The translations under genes and the position numbers were made by a program. Positions 49,749 to 58,919 of a stretch of DNA of 64,000 bases are shown in pieces (positions within the stretch are counted from its first letter, which is position 1; every line of letters starts with the position of its first letter). The notes below the pieces were generated by a model. That model saw nothing but the letters and a program-made list of their open reading frames with translations, was not told where the DNA came from and did not search any database. Source of the stretch: WJMT01 sp964624145 (GTDB lineage: Bacteria; Acidobacteriota; Aminicenantia; Aminicenantales; Aminicenantaceae); assembly GCA_964624145.1 (NCBI GenBank), contig CAZUXT010000002.1, forward strand, positions 124,001 to 188,000, written 5' to 3'.

Positions 49749-50472
49749 TGTTCTCCTTACTTTTGTTAAGCAATGCCTCGGCTCTGGCGATATCCCCGGG
49801 CACATTAACACTGATGGTGGGATGGTGTGTTTCTACTGTTTTTATCTTAAACCCATTTTCTAAAGCCCGGAGCTGTTCCAGACCTTCTGATTTTTCCAGA
49901 GATGAAGCGGGCATATCTTTATATGCCATGAGAAACTTTTTTTGGAATCCGTAGACTCCGATGTGATGCCAGAAAAAACCGGAAGGAGAAAAGGGTATGG
50001 GAGAGCGCGAAAAGTAAAGGGCGTTTTCTTCATAGTCTATGACCATTTTCACAATGTTTTTGTCAGGAAGACATTCCAGGTCTTTGTTTTTTTTGCGGAG
50101 AGTGGCCATGGGGATTGTCTTCTTCTGAAGAATTTTGAATAGGCTCTCAATCATTTGAGGAGCCATCAGGAGTTCATCACCTTGAATGCTTATAATGATG
50201 GGAAAATCCAGGTCTTCAGCCACTTCTGAAGCCCTTTCTGTTCCTGTTTTATGGGAAGGTGAGGTTATTTTAACCTCAGCTTCGAATTCCCGGCATTTTG
50301 CGTGTATTCGTTCATCATCCGTAGCTATGATGACCCGGCTGAGGCAGGTGGCTTGGCGGGCTCTTTTATAGACATGCTCGATCAAAGGCCTGCCGTTTAT
50401 CAAAGAGAGGGCTTTCCCCGGAAATCTTTCGGAACCGTACCGTGCGGGTATGATACCTAAGGCTTTTCTCAA
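49741..50472 (-). CDS. kdsB: 3-deoxy-manno-octulosonate cytidylyltransferase
   Basis: A 243-residue enzyme forming CMP-Kdo from CTP and Kdo: ALGIIPARYGSERFPGKAL, IIATDDERIHAKCREF, SHKTGTERASEVAEDL and IISIQGDELLM. The start is a TTG overlapping the bactofilin stop (TTGA); no ATG is available in frame. With pyrG, kdsA, kdsD and kdsC it makes the complete Kdo route from ribulose-5-P. Confidence 0.95.
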   Translation of the reverse strand: MRKALGIIPARYGSERFPGKALSLINGRPLIEHVYKRARQATCLSRVIIATDDERIHAKCREFEAEVKITSPSHKTGTERASEVAEDLDFPIIISIQGDELLMAPQMIESLFKILQKKTIPMATLRKKNKDLECLPDKNIVKMVIDYEENALYFSRSPIPFSPSGFFWHHIGVYGFQKKFLMAYKDMPASSLEKSEGLEQLRALENGFKIKTVETHHPTISVNVPGDIARAEALLNKSKENNE

Positions 50473-50906
50473 GTCTTTGGTCCCACCTTTTGTTCTGTTT
50501 TTATATCTTTCATATCGTTTTTATACTCGGGCGTCTTTGGGGGAGGAGCCTGGGGCATTTTGTCAGTGGTCTGGCAGTTGGCTTCAAGAAAAGCTCCTTC
50601 TTCCACGATAAGCTTTGGAGTGATGATCGTGCCGGTTACCTTTCCGCTTGAGTGGACTTCGACTTTATCTTTCGCCTGGATGGTGCCTTTCACTTCTCCG
50701 CTGATTGAAGTTGACCCGATTTTGATATCCGCTTCTACTTTTCCATTGTCTCCTATGATCAGGCTTGATTCAGAATTGATGTTTCCTTTGAACCGGCCGT
50801 CTATTCTGAAAGAGCCTTTAAATTCCAGCTCTCCTTTGAACTTCGTGTTTTTGTCAAAGAAACCCGTTATCTTTGTTTCCTCAAATAATTGTTTTTTGTC
50901 TTTCAT
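50469..50906 (-). CDS. Bactofilin
   Basis: A 145-residue protein with the right-handed beta-helix of bactofilins (about 15-110): TKFKGELEFKGSFRIDGRFKGNINSESSLIIGDNGKVEADIKIGSTSISGEVKG... and a disordered Pro/Lys-rich C-terminus. Bactofilins polymerise into cytoskeletal filaments; in Myxococcus they position ParABS, and elsewhere they scaffold cell-wall enzymes. Here the gene overlaps parB by 4 nt (ATGA), which supports such a link. Confidence 0.93.
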   Translation of the reverse strand: MKDKKQLFEETKITGFFDKNTKFKGELEFKGSFRIDGRFKGNINSESSLIIGDNGKVEADIKIGSTSISGEVKGTIQAKDKVEVHSSGKVTGTIITPKLIVEEGAFLEANCQTTDKMPQAPPPKTPEYKNDMKDIKTEQKVGPKT

Positions 50907-51751
50907 TGATGGTCTCCTTTTATGATTTCGTATATTCTATTGAGTTCATCCAGAGAATAGTAGCTGATTTTTAAAGTCCCTCTATCAGCAGTCCCGGAAA
51001 TGTCCACTTTGGTACCCAAAATCTCAATCAGCTCGTCTTTGAAGGCTCTCAGGTCCGGATCCATGGACTGGGGGCTTTTTTTCTCCGGTTCTTTTTTTAT
51101 CTGTGCGACGAGATTCTCTATTTTTCGAACGGTCAGCTTCTTGGCGATGATTTTTTTGGCAAGTTTGACCTGGAGTTCGGGATCATCTAAGGGAATGAGG
51201 GCCCTCGCATGCCCCATAGTGAGCTCGCCGTTGGAAAGTAATTTTTGAATACTGGGAGGGAGCTTGAGAAGCCGCATGTAATTGGCTACAGAAGTGCGGT
51301 CTTTCCCCACTTTTTCAGAGATCTCTTCCTGGGTGTATCCGAGCTCTTCCGACAGTTTGTTACAGGCTTCAGCTATTTCCATGGGATTCAAGTCTTCTCT
51401 CTGGAGGTTTTCCACAAGAGAGGCTTCGATCTGCTGTCCGTCTTTCATGAGACGTATGAGAACAGGGATTTTTTCTAGTCCGGCTTTTTGAGCGGCCCTC
51501 CATCTTCGCTCCCCTAGGATTATCTTATAATGATCTTCCTCCGGAACGGCGACAATAGGCTGGAGAATCCCTGCCTGTTTAATGGAATTCGCCAGCTCTT
51601 CTATGGATTCAGGATCGAAATTTTTTCTGGGCTGCTCAAAATTTGGTTTTAATTTTTCAATATCCAGCTCTACAAATTTTTCCTCTTTTAAAATCCCGTA
51701 GTCTTCTGGTATAAATGCCTTTAGTCCCTTCCCTAATGCTTTCTTTTTCAT
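50903..51751 (-). CDS. parB: Chromosome-partitioning protein ParB
   Basis: A 282-residue protein. The basic N-terminus (MKKKALGKGLKAFIPE) is the ParA-interacting peptide. The CTP-binding motif GERRWRA is at 80-86, the helix-turn-helix YTQEEISEKVGKDRTSVANYMRLLKLP follows, and a C-terminal dimerisation domain ends the protein. It should load on parS at 52513-52528 and slide as a CTP-dependent clamp. It overlaps parA and bactofilin by 4 nt each. Confidence 0.97.
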   Translation of the reverse strand: MKKKALGKGLKAFIPEDYGILKEEKFVELDIEKLKPNFEQPRKNFDPESIEELANSIKQAGILQPIVAVPEEDHYKIILGERRWRAAQKAGLEKIPVLIRLMKDGQQIEASLVENLQREDLNPMEIAEACNKLSEELGYTQEEISEKVGKDRTSVANYMRLLKLPPSIQKLLSNGELTMGHARALIPLDDPELQVKLAKKIIAKKLTVRKIENLVAQIKKEPEKKSPQSMDPDLRAFKDELIEILGTKVDISGTADRGTLKISYYSLDELNRIYEIIKGDHQ

Positions 51752-52503
51752 CTTTTTAGCAACTCCTGAGCTAAATTTAAGTAAGATTGGGCCCCTTTTG
51801 ATTTGATATCATAGAGCAGAATGGGCTTTCCAAAACTCGGTGCCTCTGCAAGTTTAACCGTTCTCGGAATAATCACTTCATAGACGATTTCCTTCAGAGA
51901 TTTCCGTATTTCATTCGCCACTTGTTTGGAGAGATTGGTTCTCTCGTCATACATAGTGAGCACGATTCCTTCTATCCTGAGCATTGGGTTAAGATAAGAA
52001 CGGACTTGGTCCAGGGTCTGTAAAAGCTCTGGTATTCCTTCCATACAGAAAAATTCTGTTTGTACGGGAATCAGGATGGAATCAGCAGCTGTAAGGGCAT
52101 TGATGGTGAGAAAGCCCAGAGACGGAGGGCAGTCTATGAATATGAAGTGGAACCTGTTTTTTATTTTTTGCAAAGCGGCAAAAAGCCTTTTATCCCTGTT
52201 GTTTTCTGAATAGATTTCAGCTTCAAATCCTGATAATTCAGGAGAACTCGGGCACACATAGAGGTTATCCAATTCATAGGGTAGGATTTGATCCATGAGG
52301 TTTGTCCCGTCCATGAGAGCCGGATATATACCTTGATTCTCTTTTTTTTCAATACCCATGCCTGCCGTAGCCATGCCTTGGGGATCAAAATCCACGATAA
52401 GGACACGCTTGTTTCTTAAAGCCAGAGAAGCACCCAGGTTTATGGCAGTCGTTGTCTTCCCGACGCCTCCTTTTTGATTGGCTATGGCTATGATCTTACT
52501 CAT
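51748..52503 (-). CDS. parA: Chromosome-partitioning ATPase ParA (Soj)
   Basis: The start at 52503 gives MSKIIAIANQKGGVGKTTTAINLG, the deviant Walker A of ParA/MinD ATPases; a longer frame from 52536 would run through the parS site. The 251-residue protein has Walker A' (RVLIVDFDPQGMATAGMG), Walker B (FIFIDCPPSLGFLTINAL) and the C-terminal DNA-binding basic residues. It moves ParB-parS complexes. First gene after parS. Confidence 0.97.
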   Translation of the reverse strand: MSKIIAIANQKGGVGKTTTAINLGASLALRNKRVLIVDFDPQGMATAGMGIEKKENQGIYPALMDGTNLMDQILPYELDNLYVCPSSPELSGFEAEIYSENNRDKRLFAALQKIKNRFHFIFIDCPPSLGFLTINALTAADSILIPVQTEFFCMEGIPELLQTLDQVRSYLNPMLRIEGIVLTMYDERTNLSKQVANEIRKSLKEIVYEVIIPRTVKLAEAPSFGKPILLYDIKSKGAQSYLNLAQELLKR

Positions 52504-52512
52504 TTTTTCACA

Positions 52513-52528
52513 TGTTCCACGTGAAACA
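52513..52528 (+). promoter_or_regulatory. parS centromere site
   Basis: TGTTCCACGTGAAACA matches the bacterial parS consensus TGTTNCACGTGAAACA exactly. It lies about 10 bp upstream of the parA start. This is the nucleation site for ParB. Confidence 0.93.
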
Positions 52529-52634
52529 TCGCTCACTCACCCATCTGTAAAAAAAGCAGTGTTTGCGACTTTTTAAATGATACAAGTTTAATAATCCTGG
52601 TTCCTAATTTATCATAATTAAGATGAAATTACAC

Positions 52635-54485
52635 TCACTTCTGTTTATTTTTTTTCTCTTTTTTGGCCTGAACCTGGATATAAATATGGACGTTGAGAAC
52701 AGCGGCCGGCGTCATTCCTGATATTTTTTTTGCCTCTCCCAGAGTTTTTGGCTTGAACCGGCTCAATTTCTCTATCACTTCTGCTGTTAGTCCCGGGATA
52801 GACTTGAAATCCATGCCAGCGGGTATTTTTTGCTTGTCTATCTTGTTTATTTTTTGGATCTCTTTTTCTTGTTTTGTAAGATAACCCTCGTATTTGATTT
52901 CCGATTCGATATGCCTTCTTTCTTCGTCTGTCAGGCTTTCAAAACCATGAGTGCTTTGAACAATATCATTAAACTTGATTTCAGGTTTTTTTAAATACCT
53001 GTACAGGGTGATATTTTCTCCATTGTCCGATCTTATTTTTTTAGAACTCAGTATGGCCAAGGCCTTGTCCATGCGTTCTTTTTTGTCCAAATACGCTTTG
53101 TAGGCTGTATCTGTGATCGATCCTATTTGTCTTCCGTAACCAATAAGTCTTTTATCCGCGTTGTCGATTCTTAACTGAAGCCTGTACTCTGCTCTGGATG
53201 TAAACAGTCTGTAGGGTTCCTCGACCCCTTTGGTGATAAGGTCATCGATGAGAACCCCGATATAGGCCTCGTATCTCTGAAGTATCAGAGGTTTTTTTCT
53301 TTGTATCCTCAAGGATGCATTGATTCCTGCCATCAGTCCTTGCGCTGCCGCTTCTTCATACCCTGAGGTGCCGTTTATCTGGCCTGCCAGGTAAAGGTTT
53401 TTGATTTCTTTTGTCTCCAGGGTTGGCAGAAGTTGTGTGGGCCCGACAGCATCATACTCTATAGCATACCCCGGCCTTAAGATCACAGCTTTTTCAAGAC
53501 CCGGGATGCTCTTGAGTATTTTTTTTTGTGCCTCAAGAGGAAGGCTTGTGGCCATGCCGTTTATGTAGATCTCTGCTGTATCAATGCCTTCCGGCTCCAG
53601 AAAAAACTGGTGCCGTTTATGGTGAGGGAACTGCACGACTTTGACTTCAACTGAGGGACAGTAACGGGGGCCGATTCCAATAATCTTCCCGCTGTACAAG
53701 GGTGACTGGTCCAGATATTCTTTGATTATTTCATGGGTTTTGGTGTTTGTGTGACCGATAAAGCACTTGACTCTGTTTTTAAGCTTCTTTTTTGTCCTGA
53801 AAGAAAAAGGCACTGGTTTTTTATCCCCTGGTTGGGCTTTGAATTTGTCCCATTCTATGGAGTCTCTGTGAAGGCGCATGGGAGTGCCTGTTTTAAGCCT
53901 GAAGGTTTTAAGCCCTATTCCTCTTAAATTCTCTGCTAATCCATGCGAAGCCGGCTCATTGGCTCTTCCGGACGGGTAATGGTTGAGACCGATATGAATG
54001 AGTCCGTTTAAAAATGTCCCGGGTGTCAGAATGACACAATCAGCCTTTATGGTGTTTCCTTCTTTTGTGCTCACTCCATAGGCTTTGTTTTTTTTGACAA
54101 GAACCTCATGGGTGATCCCCTGAAAAAGGGATAAGTTTTTCGTGTTTTCGAGCCAGGTTTTCATTGTGTTCCTGTAGAGGGCTTTATCAGACTGAGCCCT
54201 GGGAGCCTGAACAGCTCCTCCTCTGCTTCTGTTCAGCAGCCTGAACTGTATGCCTGTCTCGTCCGCCAAAAGGCCCATTATGCCCCCAAGGGCATCGATC
54301 TCTCTTACCAGATGACCTTTGGCCAGGCCCCCTATAGCGGGATTACAGGACATCTGGGCGATGGTTTCAAGGTTTATGGTGACCAGGCAGGTTTTCATGC
54401 CCATACGGCTGGAAGCATGGGCTGCCTCACATCCGGCATGCCCTCCTCCGATCACGACGACGTTAAAATGATTGTTTGCGTACAT
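52635..54485 (-). CDS. mnmG: tRNA uridine-5-carboxymethylaminomethyl modification enzyme, FAD subunit
   Basis: A 616-residue protein. N-terminal FAD motif VVVIGGGHAGCEAAHASSRMG, SCNPAIGGLAKGHLVREIDALGG, the GTSGYEEAAAQGLMAGINA signature and the C-terminal helical domain binding MnmE and tRNA (SIPGLTAEVIEKLSRFKPKTLGEAKKISGMTPAA) are intact. With MnmE it makes cmnm5U34 in tRNAs. mnmE ends 8 nt upstream. The usual downstream rsmG (gidB) is missing; parS/parA follow directly. Confidence 0.97.
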   Translation of the reverse strand: MYANNHFNVVVIGGGHAGCEAAHASSRMGMKTCLVTINLETIAQMSCNPAIGGLAKGHLVREIDALGGIMGLLADETGIQFRLLNRSRGGAVQAPRAQSDKALYRNTMKTWLENTKNLSLFQGITHEVLVKKNKAYGVSTKEGNTIKADCVILTPGTFLNGLIHIGLNHYPSGRANEPASHGLAENLRGIGLKTFRLKTGTPMRLHRDSIEWDKFKAQPGDKKPVPFSFRTKKKLKNRVKCFIGHTNTKTHEIIKEYLDQSPLYSGKIIGIGPRYCPSVEVKVVQFPHHKRHQFFLEPEGIDTAEIYINGMATSLPLEAQKKILKSIPGLEKAVILRPGYAIEYDAVGPTQLLPTLETKEIKNLYLAGQINGTSGYEEAAAQGLMAGINASLRIQRKKPLILQRYEAYIGVLIDDLITKGVEEPYRLFTSRAEYRLQLRIDNADKRLIGYGRQIGSITDTAYKAYLDKKERMDKALAILSSKKIRSDNGENITLYRYLKKPEIKFNDIVQSTHGFESLTDEERRHIESEIKYEGYLTKQEKEIQKINKIDKQKIPAGMDFKSIPGLTAEVIEKLSRFKPKTLGEAKKISGMTPAAVLNVHIYIQVQAKKEKKNKQK

Positions 54486-54493
54486 GATTTTTT

Positions 54494-55855
54494 CTATTTA
54501 CCAATGCAGAACCGGTTGAAAATATTTTCTATGATATCATCGCTGCGGATCTCTCCCGTCAGTTGGCTGACAAGAGGGATGGATTTGCGGACTTCTTCCG
54601 CAACTATTTCCTCAGGGTAGCCTTTATAAAGACTTTCTCGTCCTGATCTGAGGGCATCGAGGATATCTTCGAGCAGGAGTTTTTGATGGAGATGGAGGAT
54701 GACTTCATCTCCCGTTTCCTTTGTTTTGACAAACTCAGAGTATAAGATTTCCTTGAGGTCATGGATATTTGTCTTCTTCAGAGCTGATATTTTTACGGAT
54801 GTCAGGTTTGGAGCGGAAGATAGGATGCTTTCCACATCCATTTTTTTTAAAAGGTCTATCTTGTTGAAGACAAGGATGGTGTGGTTTTTCCCGTATTTTT
54901 TAAGAAGAGCTCGGTCTTCCCTGGCCTCTGGCCGGGAACTGTCCAGCAGGAGAAGAATACCGTCTGCCTGGCCGGCCAGCTCTACGCTCTTTTTTATTCC
55001 CTCATTTTCAACAGGATGCTGCGGTTTTCCGTGTCCGGCCATATCAAGCAGGGTAAAGATCGAGTCCTTTATTTTTATTTTTTCTGACAGGTAATCCCTG
55101 GTTGTTCCCGGGTAAGGCGTGACAATCGCTCTTTTTTTCTCAAGAAGGGTGTTGAAAAGAGTGGATTTTCCCACATTGGTTTTTCCCACTATGGCTATTT
55201 TTAACCCTTCGGATAAAGATTTACCCAGGTCATAGCTTTTGATGAGTTGTTCCACGGTTTCAATGGTCTTTTCCAGAGAATCGGCTATGGTTTTTTGAGG
55301 AAGGTTTAGATTTTCGTCTGGGAATTCTAAACGGGCCTCAATCGTAGAGAGAGTATCTATGAGCCTGTTTCTCAGTGTCTTTATTTTTTCTGACAGGCTT
55401 CCGCTCATCTGTTTGTAAGATATTTTAGCCTGTTTCAAAGATGAAGCGCGTATAAGGTCATTAACAGCCTCGGCCTGTATGATATCGATCCGTCCATTGA
55501 TATACGCTCGTAAGGTGAATTCTCCGGGTTGGGCATGCCTGGCTCCCTGTTTGATTCCCAGTCTTACGATTTCCTCAAGAATGACAGGACTTCCATGGCA
55601 GCTGATTTCTATGACATCTTCTTTGGTATAGGAGTTTGGTGAGGGGAAATAGGTCAGAAAAGCTTCCTCAAAAGGTTCGTTTTTTTCTGGATTGAAAAGG
55701 ATTCCTAAGAGAACAGATCTTGGTTTGATGGGCCCCTTTTTTGGTTTGAAGAGAGTTTTTGCGATTTTTAATGAATATTTACCGCTCAGCCGGACTATTC
55801 CAATCCCTCCGAATTCAAATGGTGTTGATATGGCTATGATTGTATCGTCGAGCAT
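54494..55855 (-). CDS. mnmE: tRNA modification GTPase
   Basis: A 453-residue protein with an N-terminal folate-binding domain (IAISTPFEFGGIGIVRLSG), a helical domain interrupted by the G domain (Walker A IVGKTNVGKSTLFN, G3 DMAGHGK, G4 FNKIDLL), and the C-terminal FCIGK motif whose Cys is catalytic. G3 reads DMAGHGK rather than the common DTAGIR, an unusual variant. Acts with MnmG. Confidence 0.96.
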   Translation of the reverse strand: MLDDTIIAISTPFEFGGIGIVRLSGKYSLKIAKTLFKPKKGPIKPRSVLLGILFNPEKNEPFEEAFLTYFPSPNSYTKEDVIEISCHGSPVILEEIVRLGIKQGARHAQPGEFTLRAYINGRIDIIQAEAVNDLIRASSLKQAKISYKQMSGSLSEKIKTLRNRLIDTLSTIEARLEFPDENLNLPQKTIADSLEKTIETVEQLIKSYDLGKSLSEGLKIAIVGKTNVGKSTLFNTLLEKKRAIVTPYPGTTRDYLSEKIKIKDSIFTLLDMAGHGKPQHPVENEGIKKSVELAGQADGILLLLDSSRPEAREDRALLKKYGKNHTILVFNKIDLLKKMDVESILSSAPNLTSVKISALKKTNIHDLKEILYSEFVKTKETGDEVILHLHQKLLLEDILDALRSGRESLYKGYPEEIVAEEVRKSIPLVSQLTGEIRSDDIIENIFNRFCIGK

Positions 55856-55935
55856 TCTTTTATTTTAGAACGGAAAGGAGAAACATTCAAATGAAAGATA
55901 CTGAGGAGCTGGTTATGGATACATCTGGGAAAAAG

Positions 55936-56559
55936 TTATTGTTTTTTTTGATAGACTTTTACTTTTTTCATAAACCCATTGCCCAGGCTTTCAGTAGAAA
56001 GACCCTGGATCTGGTTCACTGTTATATGGACGAGCCTTCTCTTATAGGGATTCATAGGCTCCAGTATCTCATTTTTCCCTGATTCCTTAACCTTGCGGGC
56101 CACATGGTGGACATAATCTTTGAGCTCTCTTTCTTTTCTCTTTTTGTAGTGGTCGCAGTCAGTTTGCACTTTCTCCGGAGATACTTTGTTAAGGATATGC
56201 TGGAAAGCCAGTAAAAGGGAACCGTCTTTTTGAAGAAGAAAATGTTTATCCGGTCCCTCAAAAATGAAATACCTGATGTTGTTTTTTTTCTGTGCCTTAT
56301 ATGTGATATCCAGGGGAAGATGTGACAGCATGTTATTAAGAAACTCGTCTATTGGCATATCGCCTTCCTGTGTTTTTGGCCAGGCTCTTATGACGATTTC
56401 CTTGGTTTTTATTCCGAATAGTTTTGTTTTTTCAGCCACTATTTCATAATTGAATTTGGAACGGGGGATTTTAAGCACATGTTCGGTATGGCTTATGACA
56501 TCTTCAAGATTTCTTCCTTTAAATTCTTTTTTATGGTTATTTTTTTCTTCTTTTGACAT
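55936..56559 (-). CDS. jag: Jag/KhpB-family RNA-binding protein
   Basis: A 207-residue protein with the Jag_N domain (EFKGRNLEDVISHTEHVLKIPRSKFNYEIV...KLFGIKTKEIVIRA), a KH-like domain and a C-terminal R3H motif (LEPMNPYKRRLVHITVNQI, Arg-x3-His). The KH loop that normally reads GxRGxTLxALQ is LLQKDGSLLLAFQHIL, so the GxxG signature is lost. Located after yidC (23-nt overlap), the conserved position. Confidence 0.9.
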   Translation of the reverse strand: MSKEEKNNHKKEFKGRNLEDVISHTEHVLKIPRSKFNYEIVAEKTKLFGIKTKEIVIRAWPKTQEGDMPIDEFLNNMLSHLPLDITYKAQKKNNIRYFIFEGPDKHFLLQKDGSLLLAFQHILNKVSPEKVQTDCDHYKKRKERELKDYVHHVARKVKESGKNEILEPMNPYKRRLVHITVNQIQGLSTESLGNGFMKKVKVYQKKQ

Positions 56560-58174
56560 GTGATTCCTTCTTTTGCATGATTCTGTTCGTTATATATTGC
56601 TGTCCTATTTGAAGGATATTATTGGTCAGCCAGTAAAGGACAAGGCCGCTCTGGAAATTCATGAAAAATATGGTCATTATGACCGGCATGATGAGCATCA
56701 TTCTTTTTTGGGTCGCATCTCCGGCGGATGGAGTCATTTTTTGGTTTATGAACTGTGTTATCCCCATGAGAATGGGAGTGATATAATACGGGTCCTTGAC
56801 TGACAGGTCCTGGATCCAAAAAATAAAAGGACTGTGTCTGAACTCTATAGCAACGACCAGAAGACGGAAAAATCCCCAAAAAATAGGGAGCTGTATCAGT
56901 ATTGGCAGGCATCCCCCCGCAGGATTGACGCCGTGTTCCTTATAGAGTTTCATGGTCTCTTCATTGAGTTTCCTCCTCTGCTCCATGTCCTGCTTGGCTT
57001 TTTTGTATTTAGATTTGAGAGCTTTTATTTTTGGCTGGAGTTCCTGCATCTTGGCCATGGATTTCGTACTACTGAATGTGAGAGGGAAAAAAAGGATTTT
57101 TATCACGAGAGTGAGTATGATGATGCAGAATCCCCAGTTCGGGATGGCCTGGTGAACGATTTTTATGGCTCTGTACAGAATTTCTGATATAAAACCGAAC
57201 AAACCAAATTTGATCAATTTTTTCGCATCACTCCCCATTTCTGAGAGAATGTCATATTTTTTGGGCCCTATATAGGCTTTATTAACGTGGTTCACTAAAA
57301 GGAAAAAAGAGGAGCTTTCATTGATGTTCTGTTTCAGGAAAGCTGCGCTTGCCTTCTGAGGGGATGTGATAAAAAGCACTGTGAAATACTGACTTTCGTA
57401 TCCGGCCCATTGAACAAAGTTATACGTGTTTTTTTCCGCATCAAATTTAGCTTCGGAGTGGCGGCTCACTTTTCCTCCGGAATACACAGCCACTCCGGTT
57501 GGCTGGCCGAATCTGTTTTGTTTGGACTGGACCGGCATGTTGGCGAATGAAGGACCCCAGACAATGTCGGGTTCGATCTCCTGGTTGTTTTTCCAGAGGG
57601 TTGTCCGGATATCTATCTCATATGTTCCGTCATAGAACGTAAAAATCTTTTCGACTTTGTTGCCTTGTTCGTCAGCATACGTGAATAACAATTCCTTAGA
57701 CTCTCCATTATTGAGATCGATCTGAGTGGAAGAGGTTTTGAACAAAGCCTTGTTGATAGAATCATTAAAGTCAGGATCTTCTGTGTTTAGGGAAAAAGGG
57801 TATTCATTAAGATCTTCTGACGAACGGGGGACCAGCTCCATCTGTTCGCCTTCATCGTCTTGATATTCCGTTAAGGTCCATTTTTTAAGGACCGCTCCCC
57901 TGCTGCTCCATTCGGCGGTGTAGAGAGAAGTCTGGACCGTCACTTTTTGTTCCCTTTCGCCTGCAACAGGCCTGATTTCTTCTTTCTCTTCAGGCTCAGG
58001 TTCCTGGACTACCGTCTCTTCCGGCTGTGCTTTTTTCAAAACAGGCTCTGTTTGGGTTGTTGGTTGCTGGGGAATGGTTGTTTGGGGTTCTTTTTTGACA
58101 AACAGAGCTTGATAGAGAAATATGATGAGAAATGAGATAACAATGGCGATCAATAGTCTTTTTTCTGTACTCAT
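56537..58174 (-). CDS. yidC: Membrane protein insertase YidC
   Basis: A 545-residue Gram-negative-type YidC. N-terminal TM (LLIAIVISFLIIFLYQALFV), an acidic Pro/Glu-rich linker, the large periplasmic beta-domain (about 75-330) and the C-terminal insertase core of five TM helices, including the hydrophilic-groove region FPLTFSSTKSMAKMQELQPKIKALKSKYK and GCLPILIQLPIFWGFFRLL. The C-terminus is basic (KKESHVKRRKK), as in ribosome-binding YidC. Confidence 0.97.
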   Translation of the reverse strand: MSTEKRLLIAIVISFLIIFLYQALFVKKEPQTTIPQQPTTQTEPVLKKAQPEETVVQEPEPEEKEEIRPVAGEREQKVTVQTSLYTAEWSSRGAVLKKWTLTEYQDDEGEQMELVPRSSEDLNEYPFSLNTEDPDFNDSINKALFKTSSTQIDLNNGESKELLFTYADEQGNKVEKIFTFYDGTYEIDIRTTLWKNNQEIEPDIVWGPSFANMPVQSKQNRFGQPTGVAVYSGGKVSRHSEAKFDAEKNTYNFVQWAGYESQYFTVLFITSPQKASAAFLKQNINESSSFFLLVNHVNKAYIGPKKYDILSEMGSDAKKLIKFGLFGFISEILYRAIKIVHQAIPNWGFCIIILTLVIKILFFPLTFSSTKSMAKMQELQPKIKALKSKYKKAKQDMEQRRKLNEETMKLYKEHGVNPAGGCLPILIQLPIFWGFFRLLVVAIEFRHSPFIFWIQDLSVKDPYYITPILMGITQFINQKMTPSAGDATQKRMMLIMPVIMTIFFMNFQSGLVLYWLTNNILQIGQQYITNRIMQKKESHVKRRKK

Positions 58175-58186
58175 AGTTGCATCCTT

Positions 58187-58396
58187 TTATGGGACTGGAT
58201 CGACTCCTCCTGTATGAAATGGATGACATTTAAGGAGTCTTTTGATACCTAAAAAAATGCCTTTTGTCAGTCCGTATTTTTCAATAGCCTGGTAAGCGTA
58301 CACAGAGCAGGTCGGGTAAAACCGGCAGTTATTTCCTAATAACGGAGAAATATAATGTTTGTATTTCCTAAGAACAAACAGTATCGCTTTTTTCAT
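58187..58396 (-). CDS. yidD: Membrane protein insertion efficiency factor YidD
   Basis: A 69-residue protein with the family signature HYISPLLGNNCRFYPTCSVYAYQAIEKYGLTKGIFLGIKRLLKCHPF. The ATG at 58396 overlaps the rnpA stop (TGATG); a GTG 3 nt upstream is an alternative. It is membrane-associated and assists YidC insertion. Confidence 0.95.
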   Translation of the reverse strand: MKKAILFVLRKYKHYISPLLGNNCRFYPTCSVYAYQAIEKYGLTKGIFLGIKRLLKCHPFHTGGVDPVP

Positions 58397-58749
58397 CACT
58401 TTGACTGCTTCTGATTTATGTACTCTATGGCTTTGATATAATCTTTCTGAAGATTCTTCCAGGGAGCCTTAATAATATTTTCTTTTGCGATGAAGACAAG
58501 GTCTGTGGAATCTTTCAATAAATTTTTTTTCCTCCTGTAAAGAGCTCTTATCCATCTTTTGGCCTTATTTCTCTTAACAGCATTTCCGATTTTTTTCCCG
58601 GCGACGACTGCCAGTCTTGATTGTCTGCCACCATTTGGGAGGTAGATGATGATGAAGTATTTACCTCTATATCGGTTTCCTTTCTTATATATTAATGAAA
58701 ACTCCCTTTTTTTTCTTATCCTTTCTTTTGGAGTAATAGATTCATTCAT
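58396..58749 (-). CDS. rnpA: Ribonuclease P protein component
   Basis: A 117-residue basic protein with KKREFSLIYKKGNRYRGKYFIIIYLPN and the RNR-like motif VKRNKAKRWIRALYRRKK. It binds the RNase P RNA for tRNA 5' maturation. Its ATG overlaps the rpmH stop (TAATG). Confidence 0.96.
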   Translation of the reverse strand: MNESITPKERIRKKREFSLIYKKGNRYRGKYFIIIYLPNGGRQSRLAVVAGKKIGNAVKRNKAKRWIRALYRRKKNLLKDSTDLVFIAKENIIKAPWKNLQKDYIKAIEYINQKQSK

Positions 58750-58883
58750 TAAACGGAAAGTTTTTTTCTGCCTTTTTTCCGTCTGTTTTTTATGACGCTA
58801 CGTCCGCCTTTTTTCTTCATCCGGGTAAGGAATCCGTGATTTTTTTTTCTTTTTCTGTTGTTAGGCTGATATGTTCTCTTCAT
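58749..58883 (-). CDS. rpmH: 50S ribosomal protein L34
   Basis: A 44-residue gene read directly from the minus strand: MKRTYQPNNRKRKKNHGFLT continuing RMKKKGGRSVIKNRRKKGRK and ending KLSV. It is the canonical L34 length and sequence. It overlaps rnpA by 1 nt. A promoter is found at 58920-58948. Confidence 0.97.
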   Translation of the reverse strand: MKRTYQPNNRKRKKNHGFLTRMKKKGGRSVIKNRRKKGRKKLSV

Positions 58884-58919
58884 CTTCTTTGTCTTTTTTT
58901 CGAATTGGTTTGGATAAGT

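Noticed and set aside
58909..58917. DnaA-box-like TTATCCAAA as evidence for oriC
   Set aside because: A single imperfect box without clustered boxes or an adjacent dnaA is not enough to call an origin.
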